A stretch of DNA of 64,000 bases from Gonocerus acuteangulatus (lineage: Eukaryota > Arthropoda > Insecta > Hemiptera > Coreidae). This document shows, one piece after another, positions 1 through 10,750 of this stretch. Below the pieces are notes generated by a model. That model ran no database searches. It was not told the DNA's origin and was given only the letters and a program-made list of their open reading frames with translations. The stretch lies in assembly GCA_946811695.1 (NCBI GenBank), contig OX328125.1, positions 109,707,837 to 109,771,836 on the forward strand, given 5' to 3'. Each line of letters starts with the position of its first letter. Position 1 is the stretch's first letter. Made by a program: the position numbers and the translations under genes.

Positions 1-115
1 TATATTCCACATATTTTTGATCAGCTAAGTATATTAATTTTTTTGGATATATGTAGCGTAGGTCATAAAAAATAGTACCTACTTATTTTTCTCTTTTGCA
101 TTGTTTCATTCTATT

Positions 116-306
116 ACTGCCATACATGTTTCCTGGCCTCCATGCCACTTCCTCAGGGGCCAATAAATCTAGCATATATGGTCCTATTGCCACGCATATT
201 AAGACTGGTCTGAGAGTCCTAATATTGGTGGCGAGCAGACAATACATGCGGGTATTTAATTGCCCCTGAGGAGGTGACATGGAGGCCACGAAACATGTAG
301 GGCAGT
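116..306. repeat. Short foldback/MITE-like hairpin with hammerhead-like arms
   Basis: The ends are inverted copies of about 45 bp (116-160 against 262-306, few mismatches). Each arm, read outward, has CTGAGGA followed 17 bases later by GAAAC and then ATGTA, an arrangement like a hammerhead ribozyme core. Such motifs are known in Penelope-like retroelement terminal repeats. No coding capacity. Confidence 0.6.
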
Positions 307-309
307 TAT

Positions 310-966
310 GGAATAAAGTGGTACAAACGAGAAAAATAAGTAAAATTTTTTTCTAAGAAAATTTGTGGAAACAGGGAAATTCATAATTGACTTGTTGGTT
401 TAAAACATTATTCATCAGCTCAATGAACAGGGTGTATAAATTAAAAATGTGTGCAACATTTTCTTTCTATAACCTTATCATAAATAATGTAATAAATACA
501 TCAAAAAATATACATATAAATGAGGACTTAAACATTTATAAAATATTTCTGGTATTTTAATACTGGAGTGTTATAATACAATTATTTGTAGTTTACAATA
601 ATTTAGATAAATTCATATACATAGACATATATTTATGTAAATAGATTTGATTCTTCTTTTTATACAACCTTTGTACAACATAAACATCCATTATTTTATT
701 TGACTATACATCAGCATTTATAATATAAGCCTTAAAAAGCTCGGTTGAATAAGCGCATTACATTGTAGCTAATTCAACAATTAGCAACAATGAAAGCAAT
801 TATTGCATAATAATAATAGTTTCTTAGTTGGAAGGGAAGATTTTTTAAAATGTCTGAACATCAATTATCAAAATATGGCATCATTCAAAACATTATAACT
901 ATCATAAGTAAAAATAAATAAAAAGTCATAAGGTATGTAATCAAGATAATTCATCAGTAAAACAAC
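310..966. other. AT-rich intergenic DNA, no gene seen
   Basis: Only simple AT-rich sequence. No long ORF, splice-bounded exon or recognisable repeat was found. Confidence 0.5.
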
Positions 967-1353
967 ATATCAGGGCCTTGGAAGAGAAAGGGCGAATCGA
1001 AATAATCAATTTTTTTTTTATTTTATTTTCTGAGCCAGAATGATGTAGATAACACGACGTGTCGCTTTCTTTCTCTGGTTCGCCTTTAGTTCTTTCACAG
1101 TTTCAAGTTGAAGTGAATAGCACCAACATCTATGGAAAATTCAATGTCCGATTTCAAGGACGAATACCGGGACAGAAATTCTCCTCTTAGCATTTTGTTA
1201 CCCATAAATCAATCGTAAAAATTATAATTGAAGCATTGAATTTCATATGCCTACTATTTCAATCAAATTTATGAATCAGCATTCCATAGAGTAAACATTC
1301 GCCTTGCTATCCTGAATTCATGGTTCGCCCTTTCTCCTCCAAGGTCCTGATAT
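967..1353. repeat. MITE with about 31-bp terminal inverted repeats
   Basis: The left end TATCAGGGCCTTGGAAGAG and the right end are inverted copies over about 31 bp, with GGGCGAA in both arms. The 387-bp interior is non-coding. Confidence 0.65.
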
Positions 1354-1735
1354 TGAATGAGTAGCATAAAAAATTTGATTTAAAATCTTTATACAATTTA
1401 TCTGTTTACCAGCTTCTTCTGTTTCAATTTTGCTGGTTAACAAAATACAAGTTCTCATTTTTTTTCATAAAGTTTTGATCTTATATCCCATTTTGCACTT
1501 ATTTTAAAGACAATTTTGTATTCATGATTTCAAATGATACTTTTTTCAATCAACTAATACCGATTTAAACAGCAAAAGGCCAGTAAATAAAAATACTCTT
1601 CTGTACATAATAAAACATTTTGTTGTGTATAACTTTCTACTGCCATGTACTCTTCGGGCCTGACATTGCCCTAATTTTTAGAGGTTTAATCCCCTAGCGT
1701 AGTTAAATTATCAAAATATTCCACTAGATATGCGC

Positions 1736-2126
1736 CAAGTAGCTGTGAAACGTGCAGAGAATAAAAATTATATTTCAAACAGAAGAGTGTTACTAGATAC
1801 TGACCCTCTGCCAGTCTCTCCGAATGATAACTCAGATTCGACTAGCTGGACGTCGCCACACAAAATTATTTTATAACTCCCATAAATATACTTACATAGC
1901 ATCTGAGCCATGTCTGCAATGTAGAGCTGACACCAATACAGTATTACATATTTTACTCAACTGCCCAATCCCCCAGTGTTTAAGATTAAAATATATCCCA
2001 ATGATTTGCAGAGGAACTGAGCAAGACAAACTTATAACTCTACTTTCTGGAGAAAATGAACAACTAGATAATCTATTAACATTTATAGACAAAAGTTTGC
2101 AGTTCAGGAGATTATTATCAATATAG
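1736..2126 (+). pseudogene. LINE ORF2 C-terminal fragment (Cys/His knuckle region)
   Basis: The frame ending at 2126 encodes the tail seen after the RT/RNase H region of Jockey/I/R1-type retrotransposons. It has a basic stretch with LAGRRHT, then CLQCRADTNTVLHILLNCP, the usual C-x2-C...H-x4-C knuckle with the HILLNCP signature, and a helical tail. No endonuclease or RT lies upstream, so this is a 5'-truncated or decayed copy. The ATG at 1824 is internal to the old ORF and not a real start. Confidence 0.6.
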
Positions 2127-2896
2127 TTTTATCATTTATTTCGTAACCATAGGATTTTTTATCTTAAATCTTAGGACTCATGTCCCTTAGGAATCATTTT
2201 ACAATTGACAAAATTAATATAAAATATTAAATTCGCTAACAGCTGTTTGAATGTTACTTTTATTTTGGTTGAATTTAAGGCGTGTCAAAGAATGTTACTT
2301 TATTGATTCTTGAGACCTTATTGGCCTTTTCTTCATTTATGTGAAATCTAAATAATTTAGCCAAGGTCTTTAATAAGTGGTAGTAGGAGGAGGAACAACT
2401 TTATTGTACAAAAAGTTTGGTTGCCCAACTAAATTGGGTTGCTCCGTTAACTCAACTCAATTGTTGAGTAATAGTTCAGTCATTACCCTTCTTCTTAGAT
2501 GGAATATGTTTCTAATTTTCCTAAAATCCTCTTCCAATAAGTTGATATGTTTTTAAGACAGTCTTCAGTAAGAACGTTCTGTTATTTAATTAGTATTCAG
2601 TTTGTTTTTAAGGTAATTTATCAAAATCTTTCCAGAATTCAAATCTATAAAATTTTATCACAATATTTGTTTCATAAAATTGTTATTTTGTAGGAAAAAG
2701 AAGTTGCCAGGGTGTTTAAGGAAAAAGAAAGGTTAAGACCTTCCGTTTTATTCTCGAGTACTTACCTACCTAGCTTCGAATCACAGCATGACAAGGTGGA
2801 ATGGAGCCGTAGTTTCAGATAGATGCCATTGTGTTTTATTCATACAAAGTCAGACAATGTTATTGTCATGAAAGGTTCAAGTGTATTTCTCTGTTA
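2127..2896. other. Intergenic DNA, no gene seen
   Basis: AT-rich sequence without a long ORF. No structure that I can name. Confidence 0.45.
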
Positions 2897-3550
2897 AGCC
2901 ACAGTCACACTAGGCTGCTTAGTAGCCACTGGTAAATATTGCCATCAGCCAGTGGATCTTTAGGGTTTACATTATAATTAAAATCCACTGGTAGAGTTCC
3001 TGTCATGTCATCTATTGATATGAGTCATGACATTCTGAGACGTGTATTAAATGTTGGAGATAGAGAGTTGTGTGACCAGATGTTGAAATGGAAGAAATGG
3101 CCAAGGTGGATTATATCCTGAGTATTAAGAAGAAACGATCTGGGAGCATCTGCAAGACTTTTTAGGGAGCTAAAATTGGAAGATCCATCATCTGATGCAA
3201 ACATTTTATGAACGTCAGTTCCCGAATTTGAAGTGTTATTTGAATTTGTGACATCGCTTATTCAGAAAAAACCACCACGACCACATGCCGCCAGGTGATT
3301 CCAAGCAAAATAAAACTTGAAATTACTTTACAGTATCTAGCAACTGGAGACAGTTTCAAGTCTTTGGCCTAGCTGTTATGAGTTCTTCATTACTCAATTT
3401 CAGTCTTCGTGGCTGTCAGTTGAGGGTAGGCAGCACTAAAAAACTAAACAGGTTCAACTTCTGATTGTGTCTAGTAAAAACTAGCCCACTGGCATTCACC
3501 AGCGGCTGGCATTACCAGCGGCTGCTTAACAGCCTAATGTGACCACAGCT
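2897..3550 (+). mobile_element. PIF/Harbinger-like transposon relic
   Basis: The ends are imperfect inverted repeats of about 60 bp (2897-2955 and 3487-3550): AGCCACAGTCACACTAGGCT on the left matches the reverse complement of the right end. The interior (about 3010-3400) reads, with stops, as the N-terminal part of a Harbinger transposase: KWPRW...LRRNDLGASARLFRELKLEDP, then LIQKK and IKLEITLQYLATGDSFKSLA, which matches the family's 'RL..TLR.LATGES..SL' block. The DDE region is absent, so it is non-autonomous. A clean target-site duplication was not found. Confidence 0.7.
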
Positions 3551-4340
3551 ATAGGATTTAAATTAATCCATGAATAATACACACGCTGGTATACATCATC
3601 AGCGGCTATTTCCAACTCCCTATTCTTTAGAGAAATTAACGTTGGAATTAGCTCTGTGATTAAAAACCCAAGTAATCTAATTAGAAAGTCACACAAACCC
3701 CATCCCAGTGAGTTCCTAATTGAGTTTTAATTCAATACAATTTATGTATCTTAAATCTAAATAATTTAATTTCAAAGTAATTATTTGTTGGCTTAAGATT
3801 TCCTCTTGCTTTGGACCTTGTGTCAGTAAGTACAGAATTGACAATTGAAGCATCTGGCCTAAATAAATCAGAATAAACATATATTAGACATGAAATATAT
3901 TTTAATTAAACCTGTCAAGCTCTCTAAATTATTCATTAGTTAAATAGTCTATTAAATTATAATGATTGTTGGTTAGGCAGTGTTTATTAGAAATAACTAA
4001 TAAAAAAATAGATAAAAATAAATTATTTATTGATGGGCCGCAAGTGGCGAATAGCAAACTATTTAGTCTATATGGAAACATCAGTTTTGGACAAAATGAT
4101 AATATTAATAAATAAATTATAATAAATTATCATTGCATACAAAAAATAAATATAATTTGGGAAAAAGTAGCAAATAAATTTAAATAACAATAATAGAAAA
4201 AATAAATAAATATAAAATAAGGAAATACATTTTTTTTTACAAAAATGAAAGAGTAAAAATGTTTATTATTTAGTTAAATTTTGTAAAATATATACGTTTA
4301 GTTTTAAGTGTTTAAATATCTGATTCAAATAATGGCCACC
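3551..4340. other. AT-rich intergenic DNA, no gene seen
   Basis: Runs of ATAA and AATAAA-like sequence, with nothing codable. Confidence 0.45.
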
Positions 4341-4349
4341 GTCGGTCAA

Positions 4350-4470
4350 AAGTTCTGTAAGGTCATGGGTATATGTAATTGTTCTCTTCTTCGACAATCT
4401 GTAAGTATATGTCTTATAGTAAGCAGTTTGATACATTTTCTGCAAATTGGTGCGTCTTGTTTAGTCATTG
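4350..4470 (-). pseudogene. LINE ORF2 C-terminal fragment
   Basis: The minus strand reads DAPICRKCIKLLTIRHILTD followed by C, the C-x2-C-x8-H-x4-C knuckle found after the RT of insect Jockey/I-type LINEs. It lies outside any ATG-initiated ORF. Nothing upstream or downstream extends it convincingly, so it is a short relic. Confidence 0.5.
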
Positions 4471-5508
4471 TGGGGAAAATAAACTAAACCTAACATAATG
4501 AACATTTTTAAATAATAGAGAGTTTCAATCTTGAGATAACTCTTCGAATACATTAGCAGCGAGGAGGAGTCGAGTAGATCTTTACAATAAATAGATCTGT
4601 AATTCTAAAGTTTCATGAAACTGTATGTGCACCAACCTATGATTATCTATCGATCGGTTTCATGAAACTTGAGTTTTACGAAACCAGTTTCTTCAGTGTG
4701 CACTGGGCCTAAATAATGTATTAAAAATCATTAGCAAATTACTATATTTATAATATATGGTAGCATAATATGCTATTCAGCGATAGCTTTATTTTTTATC
4801 ACAATTTTATTTAATTCTTTGTAAATATAGTTTAATTTTATTTACTTATTTCATTTTTCCCCCTTCTCCGCCTACATGTGATATAAGATTTAAAAACTAA
4901 TCTGATTCAATTCGTTTTGCCAGTAAAATGTTTTTGGAGTGAATGGTTTAATCACTCCACCGAGCACTGCCTTTATCAGAACACGATATAATTATTATAA
5001 TACTTGCAAAAGCTGTGAAGCATTACAAATAAATAATAATAATTGCCATTACTACATTCGATTGGTCAAGTAATGTCAATTACAATTACGTCTGAATGTA
5101 ATTTTATTTTAATTCAATTACATTTTCTACGCTTTGGTTAAACCAAACCTGAGTCTAAAAGGATCCATTGAAGAGCTCACCTTGAAAACTTGTTGGACGT
5201 GATGAATAAAGAGCAAAATTAGGGAGCACTACTCAATTCCTACAAGAATCATTCACAAGGAGAACGCAGGAGTTTTCTGTCTCTGATTTCACAGGACTTA
5301 CTAGCGAGGGAAGGAATAAAATTGACAAGAAATATGTTTGATGTTGCTTTCATATATAAAGATAAAATCACTGACATCTCGTGGAACATACATTGATTGC
5401 AGAAGTAGAATATTGTTCACTATTCTAATACATATTTACTTAGATCTAAGTCAGCTTCTAAATAGTCTTCATTCATTATAAATTTACAAACATAGATATA
5501 ACTTGGAA
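4471..5508. other. Intergenic / 3' flank of the minus-strand coiled-coil gene
   Basis: Between about 4610 and 4700 the GTTTCATGAAACT motif occurs twice, inverted, near CACTGGGCCT; this looks like a small MITE end. The rest is AT-rich and non-coding. The 3' UTR of the gene at 5509-6246 probably extends into this interval. Confidence 0.4.
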
Positions 5509-6246
5509 TTAAGCAAATGATTGATCAAGCGACATAGCAATTTTATTTCCTTTTTCGACCCAGTTTTTCAGCCGACCTCTCAATTCTTCGAGTGATTTAG
5601 ACTTGGCTTTGTTTATCCGCTTATATTTGACATCCTTTGGTTTGGTGACCGACCTGTGATTGCTCATCACCCTGTTGTAGGTAGTTACAGGACTAGACGG
5701 TTCCTTCCCATTGTCGCTGTCCAATCTCTCAAAACTACCACTGAGGTCCTTCAGCTTGGGCCTGTGTCTCTGCGTAGACTCCTCTTCTGTGTTCTTCCCT
5801 CCGCCTTCTCCGTCCCCGTCACCATCCTCTTCGACGCTGTAGACTGTCTCTAGGACTTCGGGTCGTCGTAGCAAGCATGTGCTTCTCCTCAACATCGAGT
5901 ACTTGTTGCAGTTCGGAGCTTCTAGTGCATCGGATACGCTTCTGATGACCGTGATTCCGTTGTGTCCGGGGATGGTGTCCTCGTCTTCGAGAATCACTGC
6001 GCTGTCACTGTCGTTCAAGGAGTCTAGATTCGTTTCGTCCGAGAGTTCGAGTCCGGCATCGCTCAGTCTGTTCTGAAGTTGCTTGATGATCTTCTGCTGC
6101 TTTGCAATGAGCACTTCTCGATGTGTGAGCATCAGCCCGATGTCCCTCTGTTTTCGGCACAATCTCGCTTCGAACAGCAGCAGTTGTGTTGATAGTTTTC
6201 GAAGCTGCTCATTCCTCTCATGATTTACTCGTTGTATATTCTCTTC
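5509..6246 (-). CDS. Terminal exon of a host coiled-coil protein
   Basis: Reading leftwards, a good splice acceptor (CTTCTTCCTTCTGTTTAG) at 6247-6264 is followed by an open frame to a TAA at 5509-5511. The exon starts in phase 0 with EENIQRVNHERNEQL and continues as a long heptad-rich coiled coil to about LQNRL. A Ser/Asp/Glu-rich stretch with GDGDGEGGG follows, then a basic C-terminus ending SLDQSFA. Codon use is more GC-rich than the flanks, as expected for a conserved host gene. The previous exon is at 8310-8445 with matching phase. There is no start codon here: TTG at 6160-6162 is internal. I do not recognise the family; a cytoskeletal or centrosomal coiled-coil protein is possible. Confidence 0.75.
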   Translation of the reverse strand, partial: EENIQRVNHERNEQLRKLSTQLLLFEARLCRKQRDIGLMLTHREVLIAKQQKIIKQLQNRLSDAGLELSDETNLDSLNDSDSAVILEDEDTIPGHNGITVIRSVSDALEAPNCNKYSMLRRSTCLLRRPEVLETVYSVEEDGDGDGEGGGKNTEEESTQRHRPKLKDLSGSFERLDSDNGKEPSSPVTTYNRVMSNHRSVTKPKDVKYKRINKAKSKSLEELRGRLKNWVEKGNKIAMSLDQSFA

Positions 6247-6830
6247 CTAAACAGAAGGAAGAAGAAGAATTAGAAGTGTTTCTATTACTTTTGTCTAAAA
6301 TTTAAACTCATGGAAACTATAAAATCTAAGTTAGCTCTGGCATATTTCTTCTAGTCCAGACGTAAGTGATTCAATTCTTATTTTAATATTACTTTATATG
6401 ATTCCTTGGGCCTTGATTTATACTTCTTTGAGCGTTTAATATTCTAATCTCTATACAATAATATGTAGTGAAATTTTCCATAGAAATGGGTTCAATTTAA
6501 ATAATGTATCAAGAAATATCTTACCACTTCTTAATAATATAAAATGCTAACTTAACAAAAATGTCTTCAATCTAAAATCAAGAAGGCGTCTCCCCCCGAG
6601 TAGATCGTCGGTTTTTTGTGAGATAATAAAAGCCTGTTCCTGTTTTGCTTATAGTGTATGCCTGAAGTGTTTGTGCAAGTAGGAAGTTTTTGAAGATCAA
6701 GAGGACATAATTTGGATGTATGACATAACCTTTGAACAACGCCTGTGGATGTAAGGTAATTTATGTTTCATAGTGTACATTTTATATTGTTTTGTGGTAG
6801 TAAGATTTTTATAGCTTGACATGATTCATA

Positions 6831-7511
6831 TATTTGGTAAAAGTGAAGTTTCACGCCCTCAAAACTGATTTCTTTCAAATTTTGCACAATAACGTATTTT
6901 GATGCACTAAACACGAATACGTTAAAAAAACCTTCGCATTTAACTAGGAAAGAAGTTATTAAGCACTAAAGTTCACTGTTATGTGGGTTATGAGAGCTAA
7001 TGTAAACAACTAAATTTGAGACGAGTTTAAGGCATACATGACTTTAAGGCATAAATGACGACTTTAAGGCATAAATGACGACTTTAAAGCATACATGCTA
7101 TGCGTTTCCGCTCGCTCAAGAAGATAACAATTGACTGGGGTTTTGTTATCTTCTTGCGCGAGCGTAGCGAGCGGAAACGCATAGCACGTATGCCCTTAAG
7201 CGACAGGTGACGACGGGTGAGGATGCCCTTAAAATTGACAATATTTTTGAATAAATGGTTTCTGAACATTTCAAATGAGAGTTCTCTGTTTCCCAATGTT
7301 ATATATCTGCGCATGCGCGTGTTTACAAATACGCTGTTGACGCCTAGTTTTATAACCTTCCTAACAGTGAACTTTAGTGCTTAATAACTTCTTTCCTAGT
7401 TAAAAGCGAAGGTTTTTTTTTTCAACGTATTCGTGTTTAGTCATCAAAATACATTGTTGTGAAAAGTGTTAAAGAAATCGGTTTTGAGGGCGTGGTCACT
7501 TTTACCATATA
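6831..7511. repeat. Long-TIR foldback element
   Basis: The outer arms (about 6831-7000 and 7340-7511) are imperfect inverted repeats sharing GTGAAGTTTCACGCCCTC, AATACGT and GAAAGAAGTTATTAAGCACT. The centre holds a second, tighter palindrome (7086-7195). Fragments of the same arm recur at 37905-38105 and 38603-38830, so this is a dispersed family. It is non-coding, probably a non-autonomous DNA element. Confidence 0.75.
7086..7195. repeat. Nested palindrome inside the foldback
   Basis: CATGCTATGCGTTTCCGCTC and AAGAAGATAACAA appear again inverted after a short spacer. The GCGTTTCCG / CTCGCTCAAG motif is shared with the separate foldback at 8561-8752. Confidence 0.65.
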
Positions 7512-7954
7512 TTTAGAGTTATTGTTTTAACAATAACTCTAAATTTGTATATGAAACTCATCACGATTCGTTTTAATAAATAAATTGAATTTAATTTTAT
7601 TATAAAAATGTCGATCATATAAAATAATTAATATATTAATATATATCATAAAAACTGAATGATAACCTCTACTTATGAATGAGATTATCTACCAATCTAT
7701 TATTTTTCTTTTATTAAATCACTGTAAAATACACAGGATGGTATGGCGTCATTCCGTCTCAAATCAACACACTTCTAAGACAATTTTTCCCTCACCATCT
7801 CAGATTATGATGAAATTTGGCACCATTTTTATCAATAAATATTAATATAAAACCCCATTACCATAGCAAATGTTTATTTTAACAAGAGAAAATGAATGAA
7901 ACGTTTCAGGTAATAAAGGAAATTTAGACCCACAAAACATGGGCGTACATAAGG

Positions 7955-8180
7955 GGGGGGGGGTTGCAGCCCCCCCGAAATTTTGATTTGTTCGGTAAAA
8001 ATTTCATAAAATCCTTAAAAATAAATTAAATAAGATCATTTAATTCATAAAACATATACTGTTTTGGGTGCAATAGCGTTTAAGGTGGCTAAAACTCTTC
8101 CAAGATCTAAATTGTTAGTATTCCGTACACCGGAAATGGCCCCCCCGAAATTTTTCCAGCCCCCTCCGAAATTATTTTTT
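7955..8180. repeat. Repeat with G/C homopolymer blocks (transposon end-like)
   Basis: GGGGGGGGGGTTGCAGCCCC is followed by CCCGAAATTTT, and further right CCCCCCGAAATTTTTCCAGC and CCTCCGAAATTA repeat the theme. Such C-tract/GAAATTTT ends are common at insect DNA-transposon termini. No transposase was found, and the 60-residue ORF here is not credible. Confidence 0.35.
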
Positions 8181-8309
8181 ATAAAGGCCTATGCCACAAA
8201 AAACTTGAAACTCAATTCTCTAAAGAATGAACAGATGGAAATGTAAAAATTTGACTAATGTAATACTAGAATACTACTGTTTGTATTGAACTCATTGTTG
8301 CCAACCGAC

Positions 8310-8445
8310 CTGCTGCTTATATCTCCTCCTCCAAGCTAGGAGTTGGTAAGACTGGAGCCTGTGTCGTTCTCGAAGATCCCTGATCACTCGCCTTGCTTCC
8401 TCTAAGCTGTGCACTCCTTCTTCGCTGTCCTCTTCTTCGCTTTTC
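8310..8445 (-). CDS. Internal exon of the host coiled-coil protein
   Basis: On the minus strand a strong acceptor (TTGCTTTGTGTTTCAG) precedes GAAAAGCGAAG..., and the exon ends CAG|GTCGGT at 8310. After one base completing a split codon, the open frame reads KSEEEDSEEGVHSLEEARRV, then a charged coiled coil ending WRRRYKQQ. The exon ends in phase 0 and the exon at 5509-6246 begins in phase 0, so the coiled coil runs on across the junction. The frame differs from the ATG-initiated 61-residue ORF (8317-8502), which is a shadow. Earlier exons must lie further right or outside the window; I did not find them. Confidence 0.65.
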
Positions 8446-8560
8446 CTGAAACACAAAGCAATGGCTATAAGCTATCTCGGTACTTTTACTATAAGGTATC
8501 AATATGGCGACCTGTTATTCAGACCACTTATGGCACCCAGACCATGTATTAATATTATCA

Positions 8561-8752
8561 ACAAGTTGGATTGACTAGAGTTTCGATATATCCTTGAGCG
8601 AGCGTAAACACATAGCAATTATGCCATTAACATAAGTCCTTTTAATTTCCTAGATTACAAAACATTAGCAATTATGTTGTAATAATTGCTATGCGTTTCC
8701 GGTCACTACGTTCGCTCAAGGTTATATCGAAACTGTAGTTAATCCAACTCGT
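8561..8752. repeat. Foldback hairpin
   Basis: GTTGGATTGACTAGAGTTTC followed by GATATA and CTTGAGCGAGCG on the left is inverted at 8700-8752. A partial third copy of the arm follows at 8774-8795. Its CGCTCAAG / GCGTTTCCG core is shared with 7086-7195. Confidence 0.6.
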
Positions 8753-9110
8753 TGGTAATATTGATCACTGGTTTATATCGAAACTGTAGTTAAACCTTTC
8801 TTGGTGTCAAATATTGCGTTGCTGCACAAATGCAATTGCATCTTTTTCGGTTGTTGGTAAATTCCAAAGACCGTGGAGAGAATAGCACAAAGGACACGAA
8901 TTGACTCTAAAAACAAACAACACTCACAACTCACTGAAACAATAAATTTTAAAGGAGACGAATTTAAGAGCGAGGCACACAAAACAATGAAGACTAGAGC
9001 GGGAAAGAGAACAACCAATGAAATTGCTCAAAAGATCAACCAATAGAAATGCTAGTTGTTCTCTTTTCCGCTCTTATATTGGAGATAACCTCATAATAAC
9101 CTGTCATTTC

Positions 9111-9175
9111 ATGATCCGGATCACTGGGCGTGAGCCTGAACGGGAGCCGGTTCTCGAGATCTGTCCAACTAATAC
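9111..9175 (+). CDS. Possible first coding exon (speculative)
   Basis: ATG at 9111 opens a GC-rich stretch that reads MIRITGREPEREPVLEICPT and ends at a strong donor, AC|GTAAGT, at 9175. A CCAAT box lies about 75 bases upstream (9037-9041) next to a TTATATT. Base composition is unlike the AT-rich flanks. No partner exon was found and no family is recognised. It could also be an unrelated GC-rich repeat end. Confidence 0.25.
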
Positions 9176-9420
9176 GTAAGTACCGCTATCTCTTCAAAAC
9201 CTTTCTTTATTTAATAAACATAAGTTATATGAATCACTTCATGTACAACATTTTACTGGCTGGACAATTGTTACATTTTTTATTTACATTTGTCAAATTA
9301 CTGGAACATCAATAATCAATAATTTTGATTAACGGGAAGATTGACAAACAATTTAGACTGTTTATCGAGTTTGTGAAATATTCGTCACTTTCTTTACCCA
9401 TCTAAAAATGTAAATAATAG

Positions 9421-9628
9421 AAGGAGGGTCGGTGGCCGTGAGTGCTAAGGCGTATGCACTCCGTGCATAAGGTGGTGGGTTCGATTCTCACTAGGGGTGA
9501 TGGCTTTTCTTAAGAAAAAATAAAATGCATCAGCTCTGTCCTGGCTAGAAAAGGGTAGTCGCCTATAGGTAACCCATCCTAAAATTCTGGTTTCATTATA
9601 TTGGACGTTAAAATTTAAATAAACAAAT
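9421..9628 (+). mobile_element. tRNA-derived SINE, full-length-like copy
   Basis: The head has A-box-like GGTGGCCGTGAGTGCTAAGG and B-box-like GGTGGGTTCGATTCTCAC. The body has GGTGATGGCTTTTCTTAAGA, CCTGGCTAGAAAAGGG and GTAACCCATCCTAAAATTC. The tail is GGACGTTAAAATTTAAATAA. This is the reference layout for the family in this window. Confidence 0.8.
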
Positions 9629-9640
9629 AATTGGAGGAAA

Positions 9641-10371
9641 ATATAGAAAATAGTTTGAAATTTCAGTACTCCATACATAGAGAGTAGAGATGGGCGATCT
9701 GAATCGATCTTAAATATAGAAAATAGTTTGAAATTTCAGTACTCCATACATAGAGAGTAGAGATGGGCGATCTGAATCGATCTTAAATATAGAAAATAGT
9801 TTGAAATTTCAGTACTCCATACATAGAGAGTAGAGATGGGCGATCTGAATCGATCTTAAATATAGAAAATAGTTTGAAATTTCAGTACTCCATACATAGA
9901 GAGTAGAGATGGGCGATCTGAATCGATCTTAAATATAGAAAATAGTTTGAAATTTCAGTACTCCATACATAGAGAGTAGAGATGGGCGATCTGAATCGAT
10001 CTTAAATATAGAAAATAGTTTGAAATTTCAGTACTCCATACATAGAGAGTAGAGATGGGCGATCTGAATCGATCTTAAATATAGAAAATAGTTTGAAATT
10101 TCAGTACTCCATACATAGAGAGTAGAGATGGGCGATCTGAATCGATCTTAAATATAGAAAATAGTTTGAAATTTCAGTACTCCATACATAGAGAGTAGAG
10201 ATGGGCGATCTGAATCGATCTTAAATATAGAAAATAGTTTGAAATTTCAGTACTCCATACATAGAGAGTAGAGATGGGCGATCTGAATCGATCTTAAATA
10301 TAGAAAATAGTTTGAAATTTCAGTACTCCATACATAGAGAGTAGAGATGGGCGATCTGAATCGATCTTAAA
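9641..10371 (+). repeat. Satellite, 73-bp unit, 10 copies
   Basis: The unit contains GAGATGGGCGATCTGAATCG and GAAATTTCAGTACTCC. TGGGCGATCT recurs at 9691, 9764, 9837 and so on to 10348, an exact 73-bp step. Copies are nearly identical. The array starts at the tail of the SINE copy and ends in an A-run at 10369-10378. Confidence 0.95.
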
Positions 10372-10564
10372 AAAAAAACGACCTTTTTAACAGGATACAT
10401 CGATTTTTGAATCTATCTCTAAGGGCCAATTTTTGCATGAATCGATCTTTAATGGCCGATTTTTTAAAAAATCTGTCTATCAAGAAGACTGAAAAATAAA
10501 GTGTTTTTTTTTTTTTTTATTTCAAATACTTAATCTCACCTCTTGTTACTCAATGTCATTTCTA

Positions 10565-10750
10565 TTATTTATTTATTTAAATTTTTACGTCCACTATTAT
10601 TAACTACGAATTTTAGGACGGGTTATCTATAGGTTACCACCCTTTTCTATCCAGGATAGGGCTGATGCCTTCTCTTTTTTTTAATGAAAATCCACCACGC
10701 CAGGATCGAACCCACGACCCTTGGTACAGAGTGTTAAGTGCTCAAGCCAG
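10565..10750 (-). mobile_element. tRNA-derived SINE copy
   Basis: Reverse-orientation copy: TTTAAATTTTTACGTCCA tail, GGACGGGTTATCTATAGG, CAGGATAGGGCTGATGCC, then the B box inverted as GATCGAACCCACGACC. The head is damaged. Confidence 0.75.

Larger units (their letters stand above)
6247..8309 (-). other. Intron of the coiled-coil gene, filled with repeats
   Basis: This lies between a donor at 8309 (CAG|GTCGGT on the minus strand) and the acceptor at 6247. It contains the 6831-7511 foldback and a G/C-homopolymer-rich repeat at 7955-8180. Confidence 0.55.

Noticed and set aside
8773..9018. Minus-strand 81-residue ORF as a signal-peptide protein
   Set aside because: Hydrophobic but with no polyadenylation, splice or family evidence, and close to foldback repeats.
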